This document shows positions 7,554-14,611 of a DNA stretch of 14,611 bases, piece after piece; position 1 is the stretch's first letter; each line of letters starts with the position of its first letter. A program made the translations under genes and the position numbers. The DNA is taken from NCBI GenBank assembly GCA_964544865.1, contig CAZJDV010000064.1, positions 1 through 14,611 of the forward strand, given 5' to 3'. The notes beneath the pieces were generated by a model that was given only the letters and a program-made list of their open reading frames with translations, was not told the origin of the DNA and did not search any database. Source of the stretch: CAZJDV01 sp964544865. Its GTDB lineage: Bacteria; Chloroflexota; Dehalococcoidia; Lucifugimonadales; CAJWER01.

Positions 7554-8380
7554 TCGGAAAATTCCAATCCAGGACTTCGAGGCGTGGCTGGGTTCCGAGG
7601 GGGAGTCGCTGCCGTATCCACGGATGCGGTCAGTTGCGGCCCCTGTTACCTCGGCCATATCGGCAGGACCACGGCGCCGGCCCGCTCCTGCATGGCTCAC
7701 CATTACGGCCAGGAGGCTCACGGGCACTCCGTGCGAATGCTGTTGGTGGTAACTGTGGTGGTCTTGATTGCTGGACTGGCTGTCGTTTTGTCACCAGGGG
7801 CACGAACGGCCATCGCGTCGTTCTTCGGCCTCACTCATATTGTGGTCGAGCGGACCGACTCAGCGCCCCCATCGGCATTGGACGAGCGAACGCGACAGCC
7901 GGTCATCGCCGGTCGGGCAACCCTGGTTGAGGCGCGGGCATTGGCAAGGCTCCCGATTGGCGTACCGGGATATCCAGCCAACCTCGGCGCGCCACACAAG
8001 GTCTATTTCCAGGACCTCGAACCAGGTCAACAAGTGGTCTTCGTGTATCGCAACGGTGCGGACGGGATCGGCCGAATGAGAAAACGCCAATATTGACTCT
8101 GTTTCAGTTCAAGACGGACGGGTTTTTCCATAAGGTTATATTCCCTGGCACCCTCATCGAGGAGACAACCGTGGGGGAGGCAAAGGCCCTCTGGTTCGAG
8201 GGTGTCTTGCACGAACTCCAATACCTCGGTCCGGACGGCGCGCTCCGCACCGAGATGGAACGAACCGTAGAGGGAAACACGCTGGCATGGGAAGTGGGCG
8301 ACATCACATATCGGCTTGAAACTCTGCTTTCAATGGGAGAGGCGGTCAAGGCCGCGGAGTCCATCCACCGTCTCCCATGA
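7540..8380 (+). pseudogene. Membrane anti-sigma-factor-like protein with a C-terminal DUF4367-type domain, two frameshifts
   Basis: Start GTG 7540 sits inside the 3' end of the sigma gene, with AGGAGG just upstream. The first frame gives VVRSNRKIPIQDFEAWLGSE, an anti-sigma-like cytoplasmic head, and runs into a stop near 7750. One base away, the reading continues as MLLVVTVVVLIAGLAVVLSP, a single membrane segment, then VEARALARLPIGVPGYPANL and VYFQDLEPGQQVVFVYRNGADG, stopping at 8096. A second shift (around 8055-8080) gives NEKTPILTLFQFKTDGFF, KALWFEGVLHELQYLG and LAWEVGDITYRLETLLSMGE to the TGA at 8378. Both shifts fit single-base deletions. The C-terminal part resembles DUF4367-type extracytoplasmic domains. 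The intact protein would have held the sigma factor at the membrane. I see no HxxxCxxC zinc motif. Confidence 0.75.
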
Positions 8381-8406
8381 GTTCATTGGACGGATGGAGG
8401 CAGCAA

Positions 8407-9737
8407 ATGACACGCGTATTATTCGTGATGTTCCTTTTCGCCGTCGCCGCGGCGACGGCCTTCGCATGCGCCCCCGCACCCACGGCCGCATCTCCCGGCG
8501 GAACCCAGCCGGCCGCCACAACCACGACCGTAGGTACTCCATCGCCCATTGCGTCGTCGACCGCAGTCCCCACACCGGGTGGAGAATCGATAGAATCGCA
8601 CGCCGAGCGAGCGCTAGGACTACCAGCGCCAGAGATAGAGAGGATCGCGCCGGTAGGCCCAGCTCCAGCCCGCCCAATCTATCTGCTCGACTCTAATTTC
8701 ACTCATTTCAGTCATGCGATCGTGTCGCGCATCATCGCAATTGATCCCGACCTCCGGAAGCGGACCATCGGCGGCTTAACGACACGATTCGTCCCGGACG
8801 CGGCCATCTCACCCAGCGGCGCCCTGATATATGTGGTCGACTCCTACCGACCAAAGGTGGCCCGGGGCGAGCGACGCGACCTGCTTAGCATCTATCGCCT
8901 CGGAACTTCAGACTTGGTCAAGGACGACGCACCTGCCGACCATCGACTAATGTACAAGGGCCTCCCGTATGGCGAAGGGTTCCTGTTTTTCTCCGGAGAT
9001 GGCACGCGGCTGTTCGTAATGAAGTACGGCGAGCCCGATAGACGGCAGGTCGGATTGGGAGCCTACGATCCCGCCACTCTCGAGGTCCTGTGGGAGGGCG
9101 ACTACCCCGCCTGTGACCGCAGGCTGGTCGTTGGGCCGTTCGAGTGGACGTGCGCGAACTCCCGTGCCTCTGTTTCCTCGGGGCTGACCGAGTCCATCGA
9201 CATAGTAGGCGTCGAGTCGGGTAAGGTCTCCGGGAACGGTATCGGTGGATTCTTGTCCCAGGCGCGGTGGGCGTCGCGGGAGTCGTTGTGTCACCGGACG
9301 GTCGGCAAGCGTACTTCGTGACGCGAGACAGCACGGCCTCCCACACCGTACTTACGGCTGTCGACCTCACGGGCAATGAGGAGCCCAGCCACAGGGAGAT
9401 AGACGTACCCCACGGGTCGCGCTTAGCATACGATCAGATAGTCGTTTCGCCCGACTCAAATCGGCTCTACCTGGGATTTGGAAACATGATGTCCGGGTTC
9501 GATACCATCAGTAAGGTCCGCACATTCGATACGACAAGCCTGGAATACTTGGCGAAGGTCGACCTCGACGGCTCGGCCATCGACCTCGCGATCAGCAGCG
9601 AGGGCGATCAGCTCTACGTCCTAAGTGCGGCATCGCAGACCCTCGCCGTGTACGATACGACCTCTTTGGCGCACCTAGGCAATGTGGAGAATCTGGGTGG
9701 CACTCCGGCCCGTATCCTCGTACCTCCCGGCCCCTGA
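8407..9737 (+). pseudogene. Beta-propeller lipoprotein (YVTN/WD40-like repeats), one frameshift
   Basis: ATG 8407 has GGAGG 6 bases upstream. The N-terminus MTRVLFVMFLFAVAAATAFAC is a lipoprotein signal with lipobox AFAC, so the mature protein would be anchored at Cys21 outside the membrane. A Thr/Pro/Ala-rich linker follows, then propeller-type blades: PDAAISPSGALIYVVDS, FSGDGTRLFVMKYGEPD, then after the break VVVSPDGRQAYFVTRD, IVVSPDSNRLYLGFGN and LAISSEGDQLYVLSAASQTL. The frame changes once between about 9225 and 9266: the first frame ends at 9321 in unrelated residues, and the second runs to TGA 9735. One lost base restores a protein of about 440 residues. It lies 26 bases after the anti-sigma gene, in the same operon, and was plausibly its sensor or ligand-binding partner; that role is inference. 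An ATG at 8377 overlapping the anti-sigma stop is an alternative start. Confidence 0.75.
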
Positions 9738-9776
9738 TGGATTCGTCGCCTAACATGCCCCCTCGAGAGACCGCCG

Positions 9777-9818
9777 TTAGCCAGCGCGTCATCTTCACGC
9801 GTGTTTGCTAATCCTTTT
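9777..9818 (+). terminator. Probable intrinsic terminator of the sigma/anti-sigma/lipoprotein operon
   Basis: The outer stem TTAGC (9777-9781) pairs perfectly with GCTAA (9807-9811). The inner stem GCGCGT pairs with ACGCGT (one G-U) around a CATCTTC loop. The hairpin is followed by TCCTTTT (9812-9818). It begins 39 bases after the lipoprotein stop and is correctly oriented for the plus-strand operon. Confidence 0.5.
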
Positions 9819-9910
9819 CGCGCCCGAGGAGTGTGTCACGGGCAGGTCGTACCCAGACCTCACTGTCGCTGAAGTCGTCCTCGCGAGGCTAAGGCTTCAT
9901 AGCAGGGCTA

Positions 9911-10077
9911 GCCCGAAGAGGTGAGGTCCGCACCGGGGAAGCTCTCGATACACCTGGCGTCCGCACCCAAGGCGACGACTCGTTACGGTTGCGTTGGTGA
10001 GCTGGAACGTTGCGGACTTCCCGTCCCCCATGGCGAATGCCGATGCGGACCGCGCAAACCGGGCCGATGGAGGCGGA
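9911..10077 (-). pseudogene. Degraded internal fragment of a second ThDP-dependent decarboxylase-like gene
   Basis: On the minus strand one frame reads PVCAVRIGIRHGGRE, matching PDLVVCIGVRHGGQG of the neighbouring intact enzyme. After a frame change it reads RVVALGADARCIESFPGADL, matching RVIAIGSDAEYLENIPGADL there. In the second block 12 of these 20 residues are identical by my count (13 of 21 including the next Thr). An in-frame TAA lies just before the second block and TAG follows at 9910. Only this central-domain piece is recognisable; both ends are missing. It lies directly downstream of the intact gene, so it could be the remains of a tandem paralogue. The divergence argues against a recent copy. 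Confidence 0.75.
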
Positions 10078-10085
10078 GAAAAAAT

Positions 10086-11828
10086 CTATCTCGATTTCGG
10101 TCCGGCAGCGCCCCCCGCGAGGCGGAATGGACTCGCGGGCCGGGCGCCCTCGGGCAGTCCGGAGGGCAGGTGAACGTTCAGCAGGAGGGGACGCCCCTCT
10201 TTCTCGACCACGTCGAGCCCGTCGTCGATCGCGTCGGCGAGAGATGCCTCGTCCCGCACGTGCCTGCCCTCGACCCCGAACCCGTCCGCAATCTTTACCG
10301 GGTCGATGCTATCCAGGGCGACGCCGGCGTACTCGCCGGTGCTCTTCATCGTCGCGTCGGCCCGGCGGAACGCGCCCGCGACTATGCCGTAGGACTCGTT
10401 GTTTGGGATGACGTAGAGGACGGGCACCCGGTGGTGAGCGGCGGTCCACAAGCCAGCGTCCGCGTAGAACAACGAGCCGTCGCCCACCAGCCCGACGACC
10501 GGCCGGTCCGGCGCCCCGAGCTTGAGCCCGATAGCGCCGCCAACGCCATAGCCCTCGGACCCGCCCGCGGGCCGGACGTAAACGTTGCGGCCGGCTTCGT
10601 TCGTGCCGCCTATCGCGTCCAGCGGCACAGCGAACTGCTCGATCATGACCATGCCGCCGCCAATCTGCTCAAGGGCGTTGTCGAGGGTGTCCGCGAGAAC
10701 CCACGGACGCACGCGGTCCGGCCGGGCCTCAACGCCTTCGGCGGCCCTCTGGCGAACTGCACGCAGTGCCGACGCATGCTCCCAGGCCCAGGCGCGCCGC
10801 TCGTCGAAATCCTGAGCGCCGGAGCCGTCGACGGCCAAATCACTCAGGCGCTCGATCGTGCGCCCCTCGTCGGCCAGGACGGTCAAGTCCGCGCCGGGGA
10901 TGTTCTCGAGATACTCGGCGTCCGAACCTATCGCGATGACCCGTTGCGGCGATGTGAGAGCGCTGAAATCCTCCAGATGCCCCTGTCCACCGTGGCGGAC
11001 TCCGATGCAGACCACGAGGTCCGGCTCGATCGCGGCGACGGCCTGGTCTAGAGATCCGCAGTGGAGCCCGTGCTTTATGGGGACGCTCCGCATGTCTCCC
11101 GCCACGGGGATGCCGAAGTGCTCGGCGAGCGCCATGACCCCGGCCTCGGCTCCGTTTTTCCAGATGCCATCGCCGACGTATATGAGCGGACGGTCCGCCT
11201 CCCGCAACGCGCGGACGATCCGCTCCGAGTCGTCATCCGCCGGATAGCCCGCCCGGTCCCCACCGGCCACGTCCTGGATGATGTTCGAGGCGACGTGCTC
11301 AGATCCGAGCAGTCTGTCGTAGACAGCCAGGTGCACGGGCCCCACCGGCGGCGCTTTCGCCACGCGCAGGGCCCGGCTGACCGCCTGCGGCAACCCCTCT
11401 GGCTCGATGACGGTCCAGTTCGCTTTGGTGAATGGGGCCGAGATGGAGGTCGGGCCGAAGTTGTGGTCGAGATCGAGGCTTACCTTGTCCGCGTGGCTGC
11501 CCGTGTCACCGGCGAAGGTGATAACCACCACCGGCAGGCTGCCGCTCCAGACGTTTATGAGCTGTCCGAGAGACTGCGCCAGACCCGCCCCGAGGTGCAC
11601 CGTCATGACCCCAACGTCGAGCTCCGCCTGGGTATAGCCCCCCGCCATGGCCGCGACGATTCCCTCGTGAAGCGCCGTGATGGCGTGTATGTCCGGGTGC
11701 GCGTGCAGCGCGTCGAAGAACAGCGCCTCGCGAGAGCCCGGATTGTTGAAGACGTACTTGACTCCTGACGCCACGAACTGCTCCACGATGAGCTGGCATG
11801 GATTCGCCGAGATGGACCTTGTTCCCAT
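10086..11828 (-). CDS. Thiamine diphosphate-dependent enzyme, benzoylformate decarboxylase/acetolactate synthase-like
   Basis: The 580-residue protein has the three-domain ThDP decarboxylase architecture. The N-terminal Pyr domain has FNNPGSREALFF (S32), catalytic E55 in ALHEGIVAAMAGGYTQ and H78 in TVHLGAGLAQ. S32 and H78 match the Ser26 and His70 positions of Pseudomonas benzoylformate decarboxylase, which favours a 2-oxoacid decarboxylase over an acetohydroxyacid synthase. A central domain follows (VRHGGQG, IGSDAEY). The C-terminal PP domain has the ThDP motif, GDGSLFYADAGLW through to IPNNESYG. No signal peptide is seen. I chose ATG 11828 because GAGG lies 6 bases upstream; a GTG at 11861 would add 11 basic residues. 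The substrate (aryl- or alkyl-2-oxoacid, sulfo- or phosphonopyruvate) cannot be fixed. It is flanked downstream by a relic of a paralogue and upstream by the LarA-like gene. Confidence 0.88.
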   Translation of the reverse strand: MGTRSISANPCQLIVEQFVASGVKYVFNNPGSREALFFDALHAHPDIHAITALHEGIVAAMAGGYTQAELDVGVMTVHLGAGLAQSLGQLINVWSGSLPVVVITFAGDTGSHADKVSLDLDHNFGPTSISAPFTKANWTVIEPEGLPQAVSRALRVAKAPPVGPVHLAVYDRLLGSEHVASNIIQDVAGGDRAGYPADDDSERIVRALREADRPLIYVGDGIWKNGAEAGVMALAEHFGIPVAGDMRSVPIKHGLHCGSLDQAVAAIEPDLVVCIGVRHGGQGHLEDFSALTSPQRVIAIGSDAEYLENIPGADLTVLADEGRTIERLSDLAVDGSGAQDFDERRAWAWEHASALRAVRQRAAEGVEARPDRVRPWVLADTLDNALEQIGGGMVMIEQFAVPLDAIGGTNEAGRNVYVRPAGGSEGYGVGGAIGLKLGAPDRPVVGLVGDGSLFYADAGLWTAAHHRVPVLYVIPNNESYGIVAGAFRRADATMKSTGEYAGVALDSIDPVKIADGFGVEGRHVRDEASLADAIDDGLDVVEKEGRPLLLNVHLPSGLPEGARPASPFRLAGGAAGPKSR

Positions 11829-12111
11829 CGGATACCTCGTTTTTTTCCTTCGCGCGGGCACTAAGTAATCTTTCCAGTCGGTCTTGACCAGCTATGTCAT
11901 TCTGAGAAGCCTTTCGGCGATGCTCGGAATAGAATCCGCGACATAGAATCTGGGGAGGGCGCTGACCCGATACCTGGAGCGCCAAATGGCCCCGGCCGCC
12001 TCGGATTTCTAGCAGAGCGACCAGGCCGAGGGGGGCAACAACCACAGGGGGACCGCCCCTGCGCAGGCCCCATAAGTTCCCTTTCCGGTGACCACGATAA
12101 CTGCTGAATCG
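11829..12111. other. Intergenic region between the LarA-like and ThDP-enzyme genes
   Basis: This stretch of about 280 bases has no convincing gene. It holds the palindromic element at 11895-11936 and a perfect six-pair hairpin CAGGGG-gaccg-CCCCTG at 12045-12061, which could end transcription of the LarA-like gene although no U-run follows on the minus strand. Minus-strand open frames here are short or run out of frame into the ThDP gene. I found no clear promoter for the ThDP gene. Confidence 0.4.
11895..11936. repeat. Imperfect palindromic intergenic element, TGTCATTCTGAG type
   Basis: The arms ATTCTGAG (11899-11906) and CTCGGAAT (11923-11930) pair with one mismatch, and within them GCC (909-911 of this thousand) pairs with GGC around TTTC. 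An 8-base direct repeat ATAGAATC occurs at 11929-11936 and 11943-11950. The left arm TGTCATTCTGAG resembles short dispersed palindromic repeats I recall from some bacterial genomes, but only one copy was noticed in this window, so dispersal is unproven. Confidence 0.35.
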
Positions 12112-13488
12112 TTAGTCTTGGCCACAGGAGAGGAGCGCGCCTGATTCGACGGATTCCGAGCTCGTGGCCGCAGAGGTGGCGCGGGCCGCACCATTATTCG
12201 AGGCCTCCTCCAGGCCGGATGGGAGCTGTATGCTCCCGTGGCGGTCGAAGCTCAGCTCGAAGGGCTCGCCCAGGGCCTCCACATCAGCCATGTCCTGGAC
12301 GTCTTCCATCGCCGACTCGGATATGTAGACATCCTCCAGCTTGAGCGTGCTCTGAATTATCATCATCCTCTGGCGCCCGGGCTCGACACCCCAGCAGCTC
12401 GCCAGCGCGACCGCGATGGCGTCCCGATCGGTATCCACCGTCAGGGGTACTTTCACGGGACTCAGGACCCGTGCGGTCATCGCGTTGACATACATGGCGA
12501 AGTGGTCGATGCCGTCGACCAGCCTTCTGGTGGCCACGTCAGCCTGACCTACCCCTATCGCATTGCCGTACGTCTCCTCCGTGAGGTCCAGCACAACGAT
12601 CTTCTGGATATCGGGCCCGCTGCTCGGCAGATCGCCGATGTACCTTCCCGTCACGTTGGGGTCCATGCCGTCGCCGCTGATGTTCTTGCCCATTTCCTGT
12701 ACCACGAGCACGTCCAGGCGCGGCAGCAGTATTCTCGCCATCAGACCACGCGCCTCGGCAAGCAGGTCTTTTTCCACCTGCTCTATCCGGTCCGCCTCAA
12801 TGGCGACGAGCCTGATCGGCTCCTCACGAGCGCTCTCCACGACAGCCACGCCATAGGCGATGTTGGCGTGGTCCAAAACGTAGTTGCCGATCTCGGGAAT
12901 GAGAGACTCGAACGTCCCCATGCCCTCGGCGTGGATCGCGGCCGCTCCCTTGTGCTTCCCGAGTCCGATAGACAGTATCTTCATGAGGCCGCTCTCGATG
13001 GGTCCGCGAAAGCCGGTGTGGGGCTTGGTCCTGTTGACCACCACGGTGGCGTCGGCGGCGTGGGCCAGCTTGTCCATGTAGACGGGGATGCCTGAAGCCG
13101 ACGTGCCGAGCTGGACCACCTCCATGGACGACCTGACCGGCGCGCCGACCGTGGCCTCGGTGATGCCCAGGTGAGCGAGCACGTCGACCTGGCCCTCCGC
13201 AGTGGCGCCGCCGTGGCTACCCATGGCCGGGACTATGAACGGCTCGCGGCCGAGCCCATGCAGATGCTTCACGACCGCCCGGGCGATGCGGTCGATGTCG
13301 GCCACCCCGCGGCTTCCGATCGCGACGGCGACGCTCCGGGCATCCCCTAGCCGCAAGACGATCTCGGGCCGGGACAGCTCGCGAGCGAGATCCTCCTCCA
13401 CGTCGACCGCCGCTCGAACCGGGAACTTCTGCCTCGCCCTGATAACTCTAGGAAACTCCACGTCCGCCAGCAGCCGTTCCATATCCAA
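12112..13488 (-). CDS. LarA/DUF2088-family protein (nickel-dependent lactate racemase-like)
   Basis: The 458-residue protein carries DUF2088/LarA N-domain features: AVAIGSRGVADIDRIARAVV, IVPAMGSHGGATAEGQ (H92), then NRTKPHTGFRGPIESGLMK (H157) and the glycine-rich ILSIGLGKHKGAAAIHAEG. LarA proper isomerises lactate with a nickel-pincer cofactor bound to Lys and His residues; relatives act on other 2-hydroxy acids. Which of the His and Lys here are ligands cannot be settled by eye. The C-terminal 35 or so residues after LPSGLEEASNNG are low-complexity Ser/Ala-rich and probably disordered. The start is either TTG 13488, with AGGAG 7 bases upstream, or ATG 13482, with 13-base spacing; I prefer TTG on spacing. 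No larB, larC or larE is in view, so cofactor supply must come from elsewhere if it is an active racemase. Confidence 0.82.
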   Translation of the reverse strand: MDMERLLADVEFPRVIRARQKFPVRAAVDVEEDLARELSRPEIVLRLGDARSVAVAIGSRGVADIDRIARAVVKHLHGLGREPFIVPAMGSHGGATAEGQVDVLAHLGITEATVGAPVRSSMEVVQLGTSASGIPVYMDKLAHAADATVVVNRTKPHTGFRGPIESGLMKILSIGLGKHKGAAAIHAEGMGTFESLIPEIGNYVLDHANIAYGVAVVESAREEPIRLVAIEADRIEQVEKDLLAEARGLMARILLPRLDVLVVQEMGKNISGDGMDPNVTGRYIGDLPSSGPDIQKIVVLDLTEETYGNAIGVGQADVATRRLVDGIDHFAMYVNAMTARVLSPVKVPLTVDTDRDAIAVALASCWGVEPGRQRMMIIQSTLKLEDVYISESAMEDVQDMADVEALGEPFELSFDRHGSIQLPSGLEEASNNGAARATSAATSSESVESGALLSCGQD

Positions 13489-13891
13489 GATTGGTCTCCT
13501 TTCTTTTCAGCCTCGTCTCAGCGCCGTGGGGTGCAGGACCGGACTACGCTGGCCCAGAGCGCTTTCCATTGCTCCGGGACAGATGCCTACGCTTCATTGT
13601 AGTCCACCCACGTAACGGCGGTACAGTCAGCGCAGATACTTTTGTGTTTTCCCGCTCTTGTCAAGTCGAGCGACAGGCCAGCAGGGCGGTTTCGATGTCC
13701 GATTGTTAGCTATGCGCGTATGGTTCGAAAGGCACATGCGCGGATCGTGGTTGCAAACATGCAGAGACTTGCCAGGAACGGAAAATCCAAATACGTTCTT
13801 TCTACCAGATGTCCGGTGACTTGACACCGTTTTGCGGTGCGAATATCCTGACGGAGTCGCGGCGATAGCGACCAGCTCCAAGGAGGCCCGC
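13489..13891. other. Divergent intergenic region between the LarA-like and DUF1800 genes
   Basis: About 400 bases without a convincing gene; the small open frames on both strands lack ribosome sites or recognisable motifs. It contains the DUF1800 promoter (13821-13849). On the minus side it contains TACAAT (13601-13596), a possible -10 for the LarA-like gene with a poor -35. A TTGACA (13664-13659, minus) has no -10 at the usual spacing. ATGCGCG occurs twice in direct orientation near 13710-13745. Confidence 0.5.
13821..13849 (+). promoter_or_regulatory. Sigma-70-type promoter of the DUF1800 gene
   Basis: A consensus TTGACA (13821-13826) is followed after exactly 17 bases by TATCCT (13844-13849), a 4/6 match to TATAAT. 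The predicted start near 13856 gives a leader of about 36 bases that includes a small GTCGC...GCGAC hairpin (13856-13872) directly before the AAGGAGG ribosome site. Confidence 0.6.
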
Positions 13892-14611
13892 ATGTCATCG
13901 ACCGACCTGGCCCTGATGGCCCACCTCCTACGTCGCGCCGGGTTCGGAGCTACCAGGAGCGATCTCGAGGGCTATACCTCGCGGTCGTACGAGCAGGTCG
14001 TCGACGACCTGCTGCATCCCGAGCGGTTCCCGGAGATCGAAGAGGACGTGCTCAACCGCTTCTACTCCGGGCTGAACTCCTGGGAGCCCATCTCCGTATA
14101 TTCCGGTGCGTGGATCTATCGGATGATCAACACGCGTCGTCCGCTCCAGGAAAAGATGGCCCTGTTCTGGCACCAAGTCTTCGCCACGGGATTTCACAAG
14201 AGCGAGCATACCCCGTCGTGCGTCCGGCAGATCGATACGTTCCGCAGGAACGGGTTCTCCAACATGCGCGACATCCTCCTCGACCTCTCCAGAGACCCGG
14301 CCATGATCGACTGGCTGGACAACGAGGAGAACCACAAGCACGAGATCAACGAGAACTTCGGCCGCGAGCTGCTGGAGCTATTCTCGATGGGAGTGGGCAA
14401 CTATACCGAGGATGACATCAAGGCGGCGTCCCGAGCGTTCACGGGCTGGACGTTCAGGCAACCCATCCCCATATACCCCTTCGGCCACCACGTGGCGGAG
14501 TTCGTGTATCTGGAAGATGACCACGACGATTCCGAGAAGACGTTCCTTGGCCAAACCGGACGATTCAACGGCGAGGACATCATCGATATAGTCGTACGGC
14601 AGCCTGCAACC
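13892..14611 (+). CDS. DUF1800 domain-containing protein, N-terminal part
   Basis: 240 residues are readable from ATG 13892, which has a perfect AAGGAGG 5 bases upstream; the gene continues beyond the window. The N-terminus MAHLLRRAGFGATRSDLEGY is the usual DUF1800 opening. It is followed by PLQEKMALFWHQVFATG, then MIDWLDNEENHKHEINENFG and RELLELFSMGVGNYTEDDIK, with AFTGWTF after that: the conserved core of the family. DUF1800 proteins are typically near 450-600 residues and are often next to a DUF1501 gene, which may lie just downstream. No signal peptide is visible in this start. The biochemical function of the family is not established. It is divergent from the LarA-like gene. Confidence 0.93.
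   Translation, partial: MSSTDLALMAHLLRRAGFGATRSDLEGYTSRSYEQVVDDLLHPERFPEIEEDVLNRFYSGLNSWEPISVYSGAWIYRMINTRRPLQEKMALFWHQVFATGFHKSEHTPSCVRQIDTFRRNGFSNMRDILLDLSRDPAMIDWLDNEENHKHEINENFGRELLELFSMGVGNYTEDDIKAASRAFTGWTFRQPIPIYPFGHHVAEFVYLEDDHDDSEKTFLGQTGRFNGEDIIDIVVRQPAT

Noticed and set aside
9808..9888. Minus-strand frame reading EDDFSDSEVWVRPARDTLLG as a possible C-terminal tail of a lost gene
   Set aside because: It is only about 26 codons between two stops, has no start or ribosome site, and an open run of that length is expected by chance at this GC content.
9921..11051. Plus-strand open frame of 376 codons opposite the ThDP enzyme
   Set aside because: It is antisense to the conserved ThDP enzyme; its length reflects high GC third positions.
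12238..13095. Plus-strand open frame of 285 codons opposite the LarA-like gene
   Set aside because: It is a shadow of the minus-strand gene, without a ribosome site or domain.
13710..13760. tRNA-like GGTTCGA near 13730
   Set aside because: No acceptor, D or anticodon stem could be built around it.

Overview
The window is high-GC bacterial DNA with compact genes, mostly on the minus strand, and frequent GTG/TTG starts. The gene mix (enolase-superfamily dehydratase, prolidase-like amidohydrolase, BNR/sialidase-fold protein, benzoylformate-decarboxylase-like ThDP enzyme, LarA-like protein, DUF1800 protein) fits an environmental heterotroph. It resembles what is known of Chloroflexota such as the SAR202/Dehalococcoidia lineages, but that placement is inference from gene content and was not tested by any search.

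Layout. 1-2057 (minus) is housekeeping: a priA helicase gene whose 3' end lies beyond base 1, and upstream of it rplS (L19) with a recognisable promoter. 2243-6654 (minus) is an accessory catabolic block. In transcription order it holds an enolase-superfamily dehydratase, a GNAT acetyltransferase gene broken by an in-frame TAA, then (behind its own promoter) a metal-dependent amidohydrolase whose stop overlaps the TTG start of a five-Asp-box BNR protein. 6928-9737 (plus) is an ECF sigma factor / membrane anti-sigma / beta-propeller lipoprotein operon in which all three genes carry frameshifts, and the sigma gene also carries an in-frame TGA. A probable terminator follows it. 9911-10077 (minus) is a degraded internal fragment of a second ThDP-enzyme gene. 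It sits just downstream of the intact benzoylformate-decarboxylase-like gene (10086-11828, minus). 12112-13488 (minus) is a LarA/DUF2088-family protein. 13892 to the end (plus) is the start of a DUF1800 gene behind a good sigma-70-type promoter.

How the genes work together. The intact enzymes act on hydroxy acids, sugar acids or amides: a dehydratase/racemase-fold enzyme, a 2-oxoacid decarboxylase-fold enzyme, a 2-hydroxyacid racemase-fold enzyme and an amidohydrolase. A shared role in organic-acid scavenging is plausible but unproven. The sigma/anti-sigma/lipoprotein module would have been an envelope-signal regulator, but as sequenced it is not functional.

The main points for a second look are: (i) decay concentrated in one regulatory operon, with every frameshift of the same polarity; (ii) the enolase-superfamily protein has Gly and Ala where D-galactonate dehydratase has a metal-ligand Asp and the Asp paired with the catalytic His; (iii) the ThDP-enzyme relic beside its intact relative; (iv) a palindromic intergenic element at 11895-11936. 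No rRNA, tRNA, CRISPR array, transposase or integrase was recognised.
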